Origin: an uncultured Bacilli bacterium
Lineage (GTDB): Bacteria > Bacillota_I > Bacilli_A > RF39 > UBA660
Reading direction: 5' to 3'
NCBI GenBank assembly: GCA_934167885.1
Contig: CAKPMB010000004.1
Coordinates: 1 to 64,000, forward strand
Length of the DNA stretch: 64,000 bases
The notes under the pieces are model-generated. The model did not search any database and was not told where the DNA came from. It saw nothing but the letters and a program-made list of their open reading frames with translations. Both the position numbers and the translations under genes were made by a program. Within the stretch, counting starts at the first letter, position 1; each line of letters opens with the position of its first letter. This document shows positions 1 to 8,126 of the stretch, in pieces.

Positions 1-110
1 CAAACATTTTATCTACTGTTAATAGATTTTACTTACTAGGTGCAAATAACCCTAGAAAACCATTTATCACATATATGATTTGCCACCTAATTGTCACCTA
101 AAGCAAAATA

Positions 111-162
111 AAAAAGACCATGAGGCCTTATAAAAAAACAAAATGAGACGCCGTAGCGTCTC
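111..162 (-). terminator. tandem intrinsic terminators
   Basis: On the minus strand a 7-bp stem (arms 156-162 and 145-151, 4-base loop) is followed by ATTTTG and seven T. A second hairpin (arms 124-128 and 115-119) runs into six T. Together they would stop transcription leaving the short RNA region at 132-231. Nothing gene-like is visible in 1-110. Confidence 0.7.
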
Positions 163-231
163 TTCAGGGGGTTTTGGTTGAATACACCCTCACATATAAC
201 CGTAAGAGTGTGTATGGTTTATTTTCCATAC
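132..231 (-). ncRNA. putative structured small RNA or leader with alternative folds
   Basis: The transcript predicted from the promoter at 238-266 starts near 231. It can fold as a 5' hairpin (arms 226-231 and 212-217) or as a longer, mutually exclusive hairpin (206-215 with 182-191, one mismatch) that reuses bases 212-215. A GGTT in the second hairpin's loop could pair with AACC at 176-179. It ends at the strong terminator 145-162. No open reading frame is seen. I do not recognise the family; it could be a stand-alone sRNA or the leader of a gene left of the window. Confidence 0.4.
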
Positions 232-237
232 ATTTAA

Positions 238-266
238 ATCATAATATAAATGGTCATTTCAGTCAA
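238..266 (-). promoter_or_regulatory. sigma-A type promoter
   Basis: Minus strand: -35 TTGACT (261-266), 17-base spacer, -10 TATGAT (238-243). It fires toward the structured RNA at 132-231 and is separated from the end of recG. Confidence 0.55.
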
Positions 267-311
267 TAATTTGCAAAAAATTTTACATTATTTTTTCAAA
301 GGTTTACACAT

Positions 312-2297
312 CTATTTTATATTTATCTGATTTATCAAATAATTCTTAAGTTCTAATGTGTCAACGTCATTTTGTTTCAAAAATTCTTTAGCATCCTCAT
401 TTGCTTTTACCAAGATTTTGTAATCATCTTTAATACTCGCTATCTTAAATTGCATATCACCACTTTGTTTTGTGCCAAACACATCCCCACTTCCACGTAA
501 TTTAAAATCTTCTTCACTAATCATAAAGCCATCAGTCGTCTTCTCTAAAATATTAAGTCTTTCCGTTTCCTGCGAGCTTATTAATACACACTTAGAATCA
601 AGACTACCACGTCCTACTCGCCCGCGTAACTGATGAAGTGTTGATAAACCAAATCTATTAGCATCAAAAATAACCATCATGGTAGCATTTGGAACATTGA
701 CACCAACTTCAATAACGGTGGTGCTTATCAATATATGAACCTTACCATCTTTAAAATTATTCATGATTTCATCTTTTTGCAACGCCCCAATTTTACTATG
801 CAACATGGCAATATTGTATTTTTTGCCAAAGGCTAAACTCATCTTATCACGAAGTTCATTCACGCTTGTTAAATCCGTATTTTCACTATCTTCAATAAGA
901 GGCGCAATAACATAAATTTGATGACCATTTTCAAGCTCTTGCAACATCATTTCTAGAACATCTTTTATTTCATCATTTTTCTTAATATATGTCTTAATAG
1001 GTTTACGACCTGCTGGTAACTCTTTAATTACACTAATATCCATATCCCCATAAATTGTCAAAGCAAAAGTTCTTGGAATAGGTGTAGCGCTCATATAAAG
1101 AACATCTGGCATGATACCCTTATTTTTTAAATTTTCGCGCTGGTTTACACCAAAACGATGTTGTTCATCCGTTACAACCAAACCAAGATTACTATAAACA
1201 ACATCACTTTGAATTAAGGCATGAGTTCCAACAATAATATCAATATCACCATCTTGTAATCCTTGATAAATACGTGTTTTTTCCTTTTTACTAAGAGAAC
1301 CCACTAATAATTCAACATGAACACTATCTCCTAATAAATCCTTGATATTTTGATAATGTTGGGTTGCTAAAATCTCTGTTGGCGCCATTAAAGCACTTTG
1401 ATAACCACTCAACTTATTTAAATACATAGCAATAATAGCAACTATCGTCTTACCACATCCAACATCACCTTGCAACAAACGATTCATTCGTTTCGAACTA
1501 TTTAAATCGTCCACAATTTCACGAATTGCCTTTTTCTGATCATTGGTTAAAGTAAAATGTAATCTACTATAAAAATTTTCAATATCACTTTCTAAAATAT
1601 TTCTATTTAAACCATTTTCCTTTTTATTGTTTTCTTTCAAATAATTAATTTTTACCATAAATGCAAACAATTCTTCATACTTAAGTCTTATCTGCACTTG
1701 TTTAAGTTTATCAATATCACTTGGATTATGAACGATATTTAAAGCGGTTTTTTTATTAACAAATTTATATCTTTCAAGTATATAATTGGGAATTAAATCT
1801 TTTACATTCTTTCCATACATTAATATTCCTAAATTAATATACGTTTTTAAATTTTTACTTGTTATACCAGTTGTTAAATGATAAACTGGTTCAATTTTTA
1901 ATGAATTACCTAAACTTCCAATACGAACATCACTCGCTGTAACAATATTTTTAGTTTTATCATACTTTCCTATTACGATAACATTCGTTCCAATAGATAG
2001 TTGTGCTTTTAAATAAGCACGATTAAAAATAGACACCCCTACTACATGCTTTGAGGAAGCAAGGCGAAAATTCATCTTATTAAGTCCTTTATTAAAACGC
2101 AAAATAATGGGCAAGCTCTCAACACGCCCATCAATTATAACTTTATCCGCTTCTTGTAAATTATCTAAATCACTTCTTTGAAGAAAATCATAGCGACATG
2201 GATAATACGTTAATAAATCTTCAACAGTATATATATTTAATTTTTCTAATAACGCTTTTGTTTTGGCACCAAGACCTTTTATTGATAATAAATCCAT
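312..2297 (-). CDS. recG: ATP-dependent DNA helicase RecG
   Basis: RecG remodels stalled replication forks and Holliday junctions. The protein shows the family order: an N-terminal helical and OB-fold wedge region, then a superfamily 2 motor with Walker A GDVGCGKT near residue 275, the DEQH box near 385, the SATPIPRT motif, and a helicase C domain ending in QLRGRVGRG. The length, about 661 residues, is normal. An upstream ATG exists at 2315, but GGAGGACTT sits directly before the ATG at 2297, so that start is preferred. It has its own promoter and does not overlap murE. A housekeeping gene; the call is secure. Confidence 0.97.
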   Translation of the reverse strand: MDLLSIKGLGAKTKALLEKLNIYTVEDLLTYYPCRYDFLQRSDLDNLQEADKVIIDGRVESLPIILRFNKGLNKMNFRLASSKHVVGVSIFNRAYLKAQLSIGTNVIVIGKYDKTKNIVTASDVRIGSLGNSLKIEPVYHLTTGITSKNLKTYINLGILMYGKNVKDLIPNYILERYKFVNKKTALNIVHNPSDIDKLKQVQIRLKYEELFAFMVKINYLKENNKKENGLNRNILESDIENFYSRLHFTLTNDQKKAIREIVDDLNSSKRMNRLLQGDVGCGKTIVAIIAMYLNKLSGYQSALMAPTEILATQHYQNIKDLLGDSVHVELLVGSLSKKEKTRIYQGLQDGDIDIIVGTHALIQSDVVYSNLGLVVTDEQHRFGVNQRENLKNKGIMPDVLYMSATPIPRTFALTIYGDMDISVIKELPAGRKPIKTYIKKNDEIKDVLEMMLQELENGHQIYVIAPLIEDSENTDLTSVNELRDKMSLAFGKKYNIAMLHSKIGALQKDEIMNNFKDGKVHILISTTVIEVGVNVPNATMMVIFDANRFGLSTLHQLRGRVGRGSLDSKCVLISSQETERLNILEKTTDGFMISEEDFKLRGSGDVFGTKQSGDMQFKIASIKDDYKILVKANEDAKEFLKQNDVDTLELKNYLINQINIK

Positions 2298-2319
2298 AAG
2301 TCCTCCAAATCTCATGCAT

Positions 2320-2348
2320 ATTATATCAAAAAATGGCCAAACTGTAAA
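2320..2348 (-). promoter_or_regulatory. promoter of recG
   Basis: Minus strand: -35 TTTACA (2343-2348), exact 17-base spacer, consensus -10 TATAAT (2320-2325). A start near 2313 gives a very short leader and makes the upstream ATG at 2315 unlikely to be used. Confidence 0.75.
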
Positions 2349-2392
2349 TAAAATATCCCAAAACCATTGAGTTATTCAGTTAATAAATGCTA

Positions 2393-3781
2393 TTAATTAT
2401 TAGTGTATTTTTTTATAATATCATAATCACTAAAATAGGTAATTTCATCGCCAATATACATTTTATCATCTCGTCCTCTACCTAAGATTAAAACAAAATC
2501 ATTCTTTTTGGCAAGAGCCAAAGATTTTTTAATAGCATCTTCACGATTTACAATTTGTAAAATTTTATCTATATTTTTTCTAGATACTTTTTTTAACATA
2601 TCACTAATAATATCATGTGGATCCTCATCTCTTGGATCATCTGTTGTTAGAATAACCTTGTCTGCTTCTTTGCAAATCATTTTGCCAATAATTGCTCTTT
2701 TTTCATAATATCGTCTACCAGCACATCCAAGCACAACAATTATCTTACCTTTACACATTTTTTTAGCATATTTAAGAATGTTTTTAATGGCATTAATAGT
2801 ATGGGCATGATCTAATATTACATAAAAATCACGCACTGGTAATATTTCATTTCGACCTAAAATAGGTTTTACACGTGGCATTAATTCTAAAATTTCATTT
2901 ATAGAATATTTTAATAATGTCAACGTCAAAAAAGCTGCCATTAAATTATAAACATTAAACTTTCCTATTAAAGGACTATTAACTATATAATGCTTTCTTC
3001 GATATTTAAATTTAATTATGGTATGATCGAAATATTCTTTATAAGAAATAATTTGCATATCACTCTTTCGCATCCCATATGTTACATAATTAGAATTAAC
3101 CTTAGCTAACTTTCTAAAATATTTACTATCTCTATTTAAAACAACAATTCGACTAGCTTTCAATAACATCTCTTTACACATTAAATAATTACTAAACGTT
3201 TTATGCTTATCAAGATGTTCTTTGGTAATATTACTAAATATACCAATATCAAATTTTAAATAAGGTATTCTATTTGTTAAATAAGCTTCACTACTAACTT
3301 CCATAAAAACCTTATCAAGATTATTTTTTAAAACATCATTTATGGATGCATATACTTTATCTAAACTTGGTGTTGTATTGTCTAGTTTATTAATAATATT
3401 CTTATAAAATAAGCCATTTGTGCCAATACAAGCTGAACTTGTCATATCTTTTAAAATAGTTGTTATACTTGTTTTACCATCTGTTCCAGTTACGCCAATT
3501 AATTTTATTTTATTTAATGGATAATTATAGTATTTATCAAGCATATTTTTTAAGGTTAAATTAGGATTATGCGTAATAATTAAAGGAACTTTTATATCAA
3601 GCATTCTATTAGCAATTACAAGGCAACACCCTCTTTTAATGGCATCTTCAATATATAATGTTTTATCAATATTTCCAAGGGCACAAACAAAAACATCATT
3701 TGCTTCCACATCTTTTGAATTAGTTTTTATGCCCTTAATATCAATATTTAAACCAGTATCTAATAATTTACTTATCTTCAT
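2393..3781 (-). CDS. murE: UDP-N-acetylmuramyl-tripeptide synthetase MurE
   Basis: MurE adds the third amino acid to UDP-MurNAc-dipeptide in the cytoplasm during peptidoglycan synthesis. The Mur ligase P-loop GVTGTDGKTS is near residue 95, the central ligase domain follows, and the C-terminal domain has DDPRDEDP near residue 380. Family knowledge: an Arg at that position (DNPR type) goes with meso-diaminopimelate, while Lys-specific enzymes carry DNPA, so DAP is the likelier substrate. At 462 residues it is slightly short for the family. No clear ribosome binding site precedes the ATG; a TATAAT lies only five bases upstream, so the message may be leaderless or start further upstream. Confidence 0.93.
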   Translation of the reverse strand: MKISKLLDTGLNIDIKGIKTNSKDVEANDVFVCALGNIDKTLYIEDAIKRGCCLVIANRMLDIKVPLIITHNPNLTLKNMLDKYYNYPLNKIKLIGVTGTDGKTSITTILKDMTSSACIGTNGLFYKNIINKLDNTTPSLDKVYASINDVLKNNLDKVFMEVSSEAYLTNRIPYLKFDIGIFSNITKEHLDKHKTFSNYLMCKEMLLKASRIVVLNRDSKYFRKLAKVNSNYVTYGMRKSDMQIISYKEYFDHTIIKFKYRRKHYIVNSPLIGKFNVYNLMAAFLTLTLLKYSINEILELMPRVKPILGRNEILPVRDFYVILDHAHTINAIKNILKYAKKMCKGKIIVVLGCAGRRYYEKRAIIGKMICKEADKVILTTDDPRDEDPHDIISDMLKKVSRKNIDKILQIVNREDAIKKSLALAKKNDFVLILGRGRDDKMYIGDEITYFSDYDIIKKYTNN

Positions 3782-3807
3782 ACTACATTATATTTATAAT
3801 AATGTAA

Positions 3808-3855
3808 AAAAAAACAAAACTTTACTATAAATTGCTCTATAACAAAGTTTTGTAT
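3808..3855 (-). terminator. terminator after valS
   Basis: Inverted repeat with 9-base arms (3844-3852 and 3815-3823) followed on the minus strand by about ten T. It separates the HD-valS operon from murE. Confidence 0.8.
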
Positions 3856-3865
3856 ATACTATATT

Positions 3866-6394
3866 TTAATTATTTTCAAGTTTGCTTAAAAGTTCTTTTT
3901 CTTCTTCTAGCTTATCTTTTTCTTGTTGAACTAATTCTTTTGGAGCTTTATTTAAATATCCTTCATTACTCAATAATTTTGTTCTTCTTAGAATATTATT
4001 TTTTAACATATTAATTTGCTTATTTATTTGTTCTAAATCTTCTTTAGTAACTTGTTTTTCATAATATATATCTACATTATATAACTTATTGCTAACATTG
4101 AATTTAGTAATGTTTAATTCTTCATTGGTAATTACTTCATTTAATTTAAGAATTTTCTTAATTAATTCATAATCTTCATTATTATTTATTTTTACCTTAT
4201 AATCTTTAGCAATATTATTTTCTACCTTAACATTTCTAAACTCACGAACAAAATCAATTAGTAAATCTATCTTTTCTGCTTCAGCTTTATATATATTGTT
4301 TTTATTATATTTTGGATATTCTGAAAGCATAATAGAATCATGTTCCTTAAATGGTAACATTTGATAGATTTCTTCAGTTACAAATGGCATAAATGGATGT
4401 AATAATTTAAGAATTCCTTCTAAAACATATCGTAAAACACTCTTAGTTGTTAGACTATCATTTGAAAATTTAGAGAATTCTATATAATTACTACAAAAAT
4501 CTTCCCAAACAAAACTATAGATCTCTGAACCGACTAAGTTAAATTCATATTTATCCATTTGTTTAGTAACTTTCTTCAAAAGATTTTCATATTTAGTTAA
4601 AATCCATTTATCTTGATTATTTAAAGCACTAAAATCATATTTTTCTAGTGTTTCGATATTCATTAAAACGAAACGTGATGCATTCCATAACTTATTAATA
4701 AAATTCCACGTAGATTTAACTTTTTCTTCATCAAATCTTAAATCAGTTCCTAATGATACATCGGTTGTTAAATAAAATCTTAAGGAGTCAACTCCGTAGT
4801 TAGCGATTAAATCCATTGGATCAACGCCATTACCAAGAGACTTGCTCATCTTTCGACCTTCTTTATCACGAATTAATCCATGAATAACACATTCTTTGAA
4901 AGGACGAACACCATTAATGTATTCAGATTGGAACACCATACGAGCAACCCAGAAAAAGATAATATCATATGCCGTAACTAGACAGTCTGTTGGAAAATAT
5001 CTTAAAAAGTCATCGGTCTTATCTGGCCAACCTAAAGTTGAGAAAGGCCATAATGCTGATGAAAACCATGTATCTAGAACACCTTCATCTTGAATCCATC
5101 CATCTTCTTTAGGAGGTTCTACTCCAACATATACCTCATCTCCACGATACCAAGCAGGAATTCTATGTCCCCACCATAATTGTCTTGAAATACACCAATC
5201 ATATGATATTTCCATCCAGTGATTTAGTATTTTTTCAAAACGTTCTGGAACAAAATTAACTTTTGTATCTTTATTCTTTTGATTTTTTAAAACATTAGCC
5301 GATAATTCACCCATTTTAACAAACCATTGTTTTGATAAGTAAGGTTCTACCATAACGCCTGTTCTTTCGGAATGACCAACACTATGTGTCATTTCTTCAA
5401 CACGTAATAATAATCCAGCCTCTTTTAAATCTTCTAATAACTTTTTACGACATTCTTCACGTGTTAAACCGGCATATTGGCAAGCATTTTCATTCATTGT
5501 TGCATCTTCATTCATAACAACTATACGTTCTAAATTATGACGATTACCAACTTCAAAATCGTTAGGATCATGAGCTGGTGTTATTTTAACACAACCAGTT
5601 CCAAACGTTGGATCAGCATGTTCATCTCCAATAATAGGAATTAAACGGTTAACCATAGGTAAAATAACCTTCTTTCCTATTAAATGTTTATAACGTTCAT
5701 CTTCTGGATTAACGGCAACAGCTGTATCACCAAATAAAGTCTCAGGACGAGTTGTAGCAACATCTAAATATTCATCACTATTTTCAATTTGATACTTTAA
5801 ATGATAAAAAGCACCTTTAACATCTTTATAAATAACTTCTTCATTTGACAAAGCTGTTCTAGCTTCTGGATCCCAGTTGATGATTTTCTCACCGCGATAA
5901 ATTAAACCTTTGTTATAATAGTCAACAAAAACCTTTGTAACAGCTTTATTCAAGCCTTCATCAAGGGTAAAACGTTCTTTACGATAATCTAAACATAATC
6001 CCATTTTAGCCCATTGATCACGAATATTGCTACTATACTCTCTTGTCCAATCCCAACAAGCATCTAAGAATTTCTCACGACCATATTCATATTTATTAAT
6101 TCCTTGATCTTTTAATTTCTTGACAACGCGAGCTTCTGTTGCAATCGCAGCATGATCCATGCCTGGTAGCCATAAAGCATCATATCCTTGTAATTTTTTA
6201 TAACGAATAATAACATCTTGTAAAGATGTATCATAAGCATGTCCTAAATGAAGTTTACCTGTTACATTAGGTGGTGGAATGACTATGCAATATTTAGGAC
6301 GTGTCTTATCACCACAATTAAAATATCCCTTTTCCTTCCATTCATTATATCTATCCTTTTCAACCATTAAATGATCGTATTTTTTGTCTAGCAT
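3866..6394 (-). CDS. valS: valyl-tRNA synthetase
   Basis: A class Ia synthetase that charges tRNA-Val and edits mischarged threonine. The HIGH signature appears as PPNVTGKLHLGHA near residue 40, the CP1 editing region lies in the middle, KMSKSLGNG is near residue 510, and the C-terminal 60 residues form the coiled-coil tRNA arm. The length of 842 is slightly short for the family. Its first 35 bases overlap the end of the upstream HD-domain gene and its AAGGAG site lies inside that gene, so the two are translationally linked and share the T-box leader at 7141-7360. Confidence 0.97.
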   Translation of the reverse strand: MLDKKYDHLMVEKDRYNEWKEKGYFNCGDKTRPKYCIVIPPPNVTGKLHLGHAYDTSLQDVIIRYKKLQGYDALWLPGMDHAAIATEARVVKKLKDQGINKYEYGREKFLDACWDWTREYSSNIRDQWAKMGLCLDYRKERFTLDEGLNKAVTKVFVDYYNKGLIYRGEKIINWDPEARTALSNEEVIYKDVKGAFYHLKYQIENSDEYLDVATTRPETLFGDTAVAVNPEDERYKHLIGKKVILPMVNRLIPIIGDEHADPTFGTGCVKITPAHDPNDFEVGNRHNLERIVVMNEDATMNENACQYAGLTREECRKKLLEDLKEAGLLLRVEEMTHSVGHSERTGVMVEPYLSKQWFVKMGELSANVLKNQKNKDTKVNFVPERFEKILNHWMEISYDWCISRQLWWGHRIPAWYRGDEVYVGVEPPKEDGWIQDEGVLDTWFSSALWPFSTLGWPDKTDDFLRYFPTDCLVTAYDIIFFWVARMVFQSEYINGVRPFKECVIHGLIRDKEGRKMSKSLGNGVDPMDLIANYGVDSLRFYLTTDVSLGTDLRFDEEKVKSTWNFINKLWNASRFVLMNIETLEKYDFSALNNQDKWILTKYENLLKKVTKQMDKYEFNLVGSEIYSFVWEDFCSNYIEFSKFSNDSLTTKSVLRYVLEGILKLLHPFMPFVTEEIYQMLPFKEHDSIMLSEYPKYNKNNIYKAEAEKIDLLIDFVREFRNVKVENNIAKDYKVKINNNEDYELIKKILKLNEVITNEELNITKFNVSNKLYNVDIYYEKQVTKEDLEQINKQINMLKNNILRRTKLLSNEGYLNKAPKELVQQEKDKLEEEKELLSKLENN

Positions 6395-7124
6395 TCTTCT
6401 TCACTCCTTCTTTATAATTTTCAATATTTTCTAATATGGAATTAAATAATTCAGTATATTCACTTGCTACTTGAATATTTAAAACATAATTTTTAAAATA
6501 GCCAAGTTCATCTAAAACTTTAATAGCATCTGTTGATGAGAATAATTTCACAAAATTAATACGCAAAATTATTGTATCACTCTTATTTTTAACATCATGA
6601 ATATCAACACTTTCGTTATTTAAAAAAGCATTCAAGACTTTACGACTTGGAGCGTAATTAAACATTGTTGTATTGTTAGAACAAACTCTAAATATGTCTA
6701 TTCTATCAGCATCCCGTAAAAGTTCTGCAAAGAAACGTTCACGAGGCGATAAGCTGCTAGGAAGTTCTTTTTTATTATGATAAAAAATAGCCTTTTTAAT
6801 TAATAAATAATCACTTGGATCGACGTTAAAATTCTTAATAAATCCATCATTAAATAAAATTTTATTACTATATGCTCCATGATCAAATGTTAAATTATTA
6901 AATCTATTTTGACGCTCGACTTCTCTAAATCTACCCAAATCATGAAATAAGCCTAAATAAAAGGCAAGCATACACTCATCATTTGTTAATTCCATACTTT
7001 TAGCAATACTTAAAATAATCTTCACGACATTTAACGTATGTTTATATTTTTCAACAATCAATCTATTATCAGTATTATAATTTTCGTTAATAAATCGTGT
7101 AAATTTATTAATCTCTTCTTCCAC
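6360..7124 (-). CDS. HD-domain hydrolase
   Basis: A predicted metal-dependent phosphohydrolase of the HD superfamily. The metal ligands are visible in order: His in the KHTLNVV segment, FHDLGRF near residue 62, a histidine in FDHGAYS, YHNKKE, and the distal Asp in DADRIDIF near residue 140. The substrate cannot be told from sequence; nucleotides or nucleotide second messengers are usual for this superfamily. It is the first gene after a valine-type T-box and overlaps valS by 35 bases, so it should rise when tRNA-Val is uncharged. Confidence 0.85.
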   Translation of the reverse strand: MEEEINKFTRFINENYNTDNRLIVEKYKHTLNVVKIILSIAKSMELTNDECMLAFYLGLFHDLGRFREVERQNRFNNLTFDHGAYSNKILFNDGFIKNFNVDPSDYLLIKKAIFYHNKKELPSSLSPRERFFAELLRDADRIDIFRVCSNNTTMFNYAPSRKVLNAFLNNESVDIHDVKNKSDTIILRINFVKLFSSTDAIKVLDELGYFKNYVLNIQVASEYTELFNSILENIENYKEGVKKNARQKIRSFNG

Positions 7125-7140
7125 TTTAAAACCCTCCTAA

Positions 7141-7360
7141 TAAAAAAACTCCATCCCAAAGGACGAAGTTTCGTGGTACCACCTTAATTTGTAATTAATA
7201 TTACCTTAATATCTTAATGCGATAAACATTATATTCTATTTACTTAAATATACTCCTCCAAAGCTACCTTCTATTAATTAGCTATTAGTTTACACCAACC
7301 ACTAATTCTCTTTTTGAAACTAATTAATATACTCCTCTTCTTCACAGGATTTAATTTATG
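7141..7360 (-). promoter_or_regulatory. T-box riboswitch, tRNA-Val responsive
   Basis: The leader contains a stem I with perfectly paired 8-base arms, an AGAGA-type motif, and the T-box GGTGGTACCACG (7172-7183) before a 10-bp terminator with seven T (7142-7175). The specifier is read as GTA (Val) at 7265-7267, though GGT is one base away. The TGGT bulge base pairs with A73, as found in tRNA-Val. It controls the HD gene and valS. Confidence 0.9.
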
Positions 7361-7365
7361 GAATT

Positions 7366-7394
7366 AATATATCATATTTATTTTTAAAATTCAA
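7366..7394 (-). promoter_or_regulatory. promoter of the valS T-box operon
   Basis: Minus strand: -35 TTGAAT (7389-7394), 17-base spacer, -10 TATATT (7366-7371). Confidence 0.6.
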
Positions 7395-7396
7395 GA

Positions 7397-7420
7397 AAAA
7401 AGAGTGATTTAATCACCCTA
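7397..7420 (-). terminator. terminator of the secreted-protein operon
   Basis: Minus strand: GGGTGAT/ATCACTC hairpin followed by six T, overlapping the stop codon of the gene at 7418. Confidence 0.75.
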
Positions 7421-8113
7421 TTTTGTTTTACATTCAACGCCATCAATAGCTTTTATATATGTAATAATATTAGCATTATCACCGTATGACATCATCAAAT
7501 CATAAAATGTTTGATAATAATCTTCTAATTCATAAGCTTGAACTATTGCATTCAAGAAATAAACATCATTTGCTAATGCTTGCAAGCCGCCAACATTTAA
7601 CAAATAAATTGATATATCTTTATCGTTACCTCTAAAAATATCAACTAGTCTATCTAATGTATTGATATCACTAGGATTTAGACAAAATTTATTAACAAGT
7701 TCAGCTACTTGACTTAAAATATTCTTTTCAACTTCTGAGTCTAAATAAATACCCATTGATAAATAGTTGAAAGTGCTTGGATCATTAAATAATGATACAG
7801 CATTGTAATTAAGAATATTTTCACGCATGGTATTTAAATCTCCTAAAACAAGTGTTGGATCTAAAAGCATATCGCTATATTCAGCTGGAATGCTACCATT
7901 TTTCTTTGTTTCCTTCAAAACATCTGATACATTAACAACCAAATTAGTTGCAATAGAATCATCTTGAGCATAAACGATACCTCTATTATCTAATTCTTTA
8001 TTAGCATCTTCTGTGTTAGCTTTAGCTGAAGGTTGTGAAAATAACATGAATCCTGCTAAAACCATTGATAATAAGCGTTTATTATTTGTTAATTTAAAAT
8101 TCTTTATCTTCAT
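7418..8113 (-). CDS. secreted protein of unknown function
   Basis: About 231 residues. A Lys-rich N-terminus, a hydrophobic stretch (MVLAGFMLFS) and a small-residue site near PSAKA form a signal peptide for Sec export. The mature part is acidic and looks helical, without a known motif or cysteine pattern. The ATG at 8113 is preferred because a GGGGG site lies nine bases before it; an upstream TTG at 8119 is possible. It follows the repeat protein gene by about a dozen bases and is surely in its operon. I do not recognise the family. Confidence 0.7.
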   Translation of the reverse strand: MKIKNFKLTNNKRLLSMVLAGFMLFSQPSAKANTEDANKELDNRGIVYAQDDSIATNLVVNVSDVLKETKKNGSIPAEYSDMLLDPTLVLGDLNTMRENILNYNAVSLFNDPSTFNYLSMGIYLDSEVEKNILSQVAELVNKFCLNPSDINTLDRLVDIFRGNDKDISIYLLNVGGLQALANDVYFLNAIVQAYELEDYYQTFYDLMMSYGDNANIITYIKAIDGVECKTK

Positions 8114-8126
8114 AATCAATTACCCC

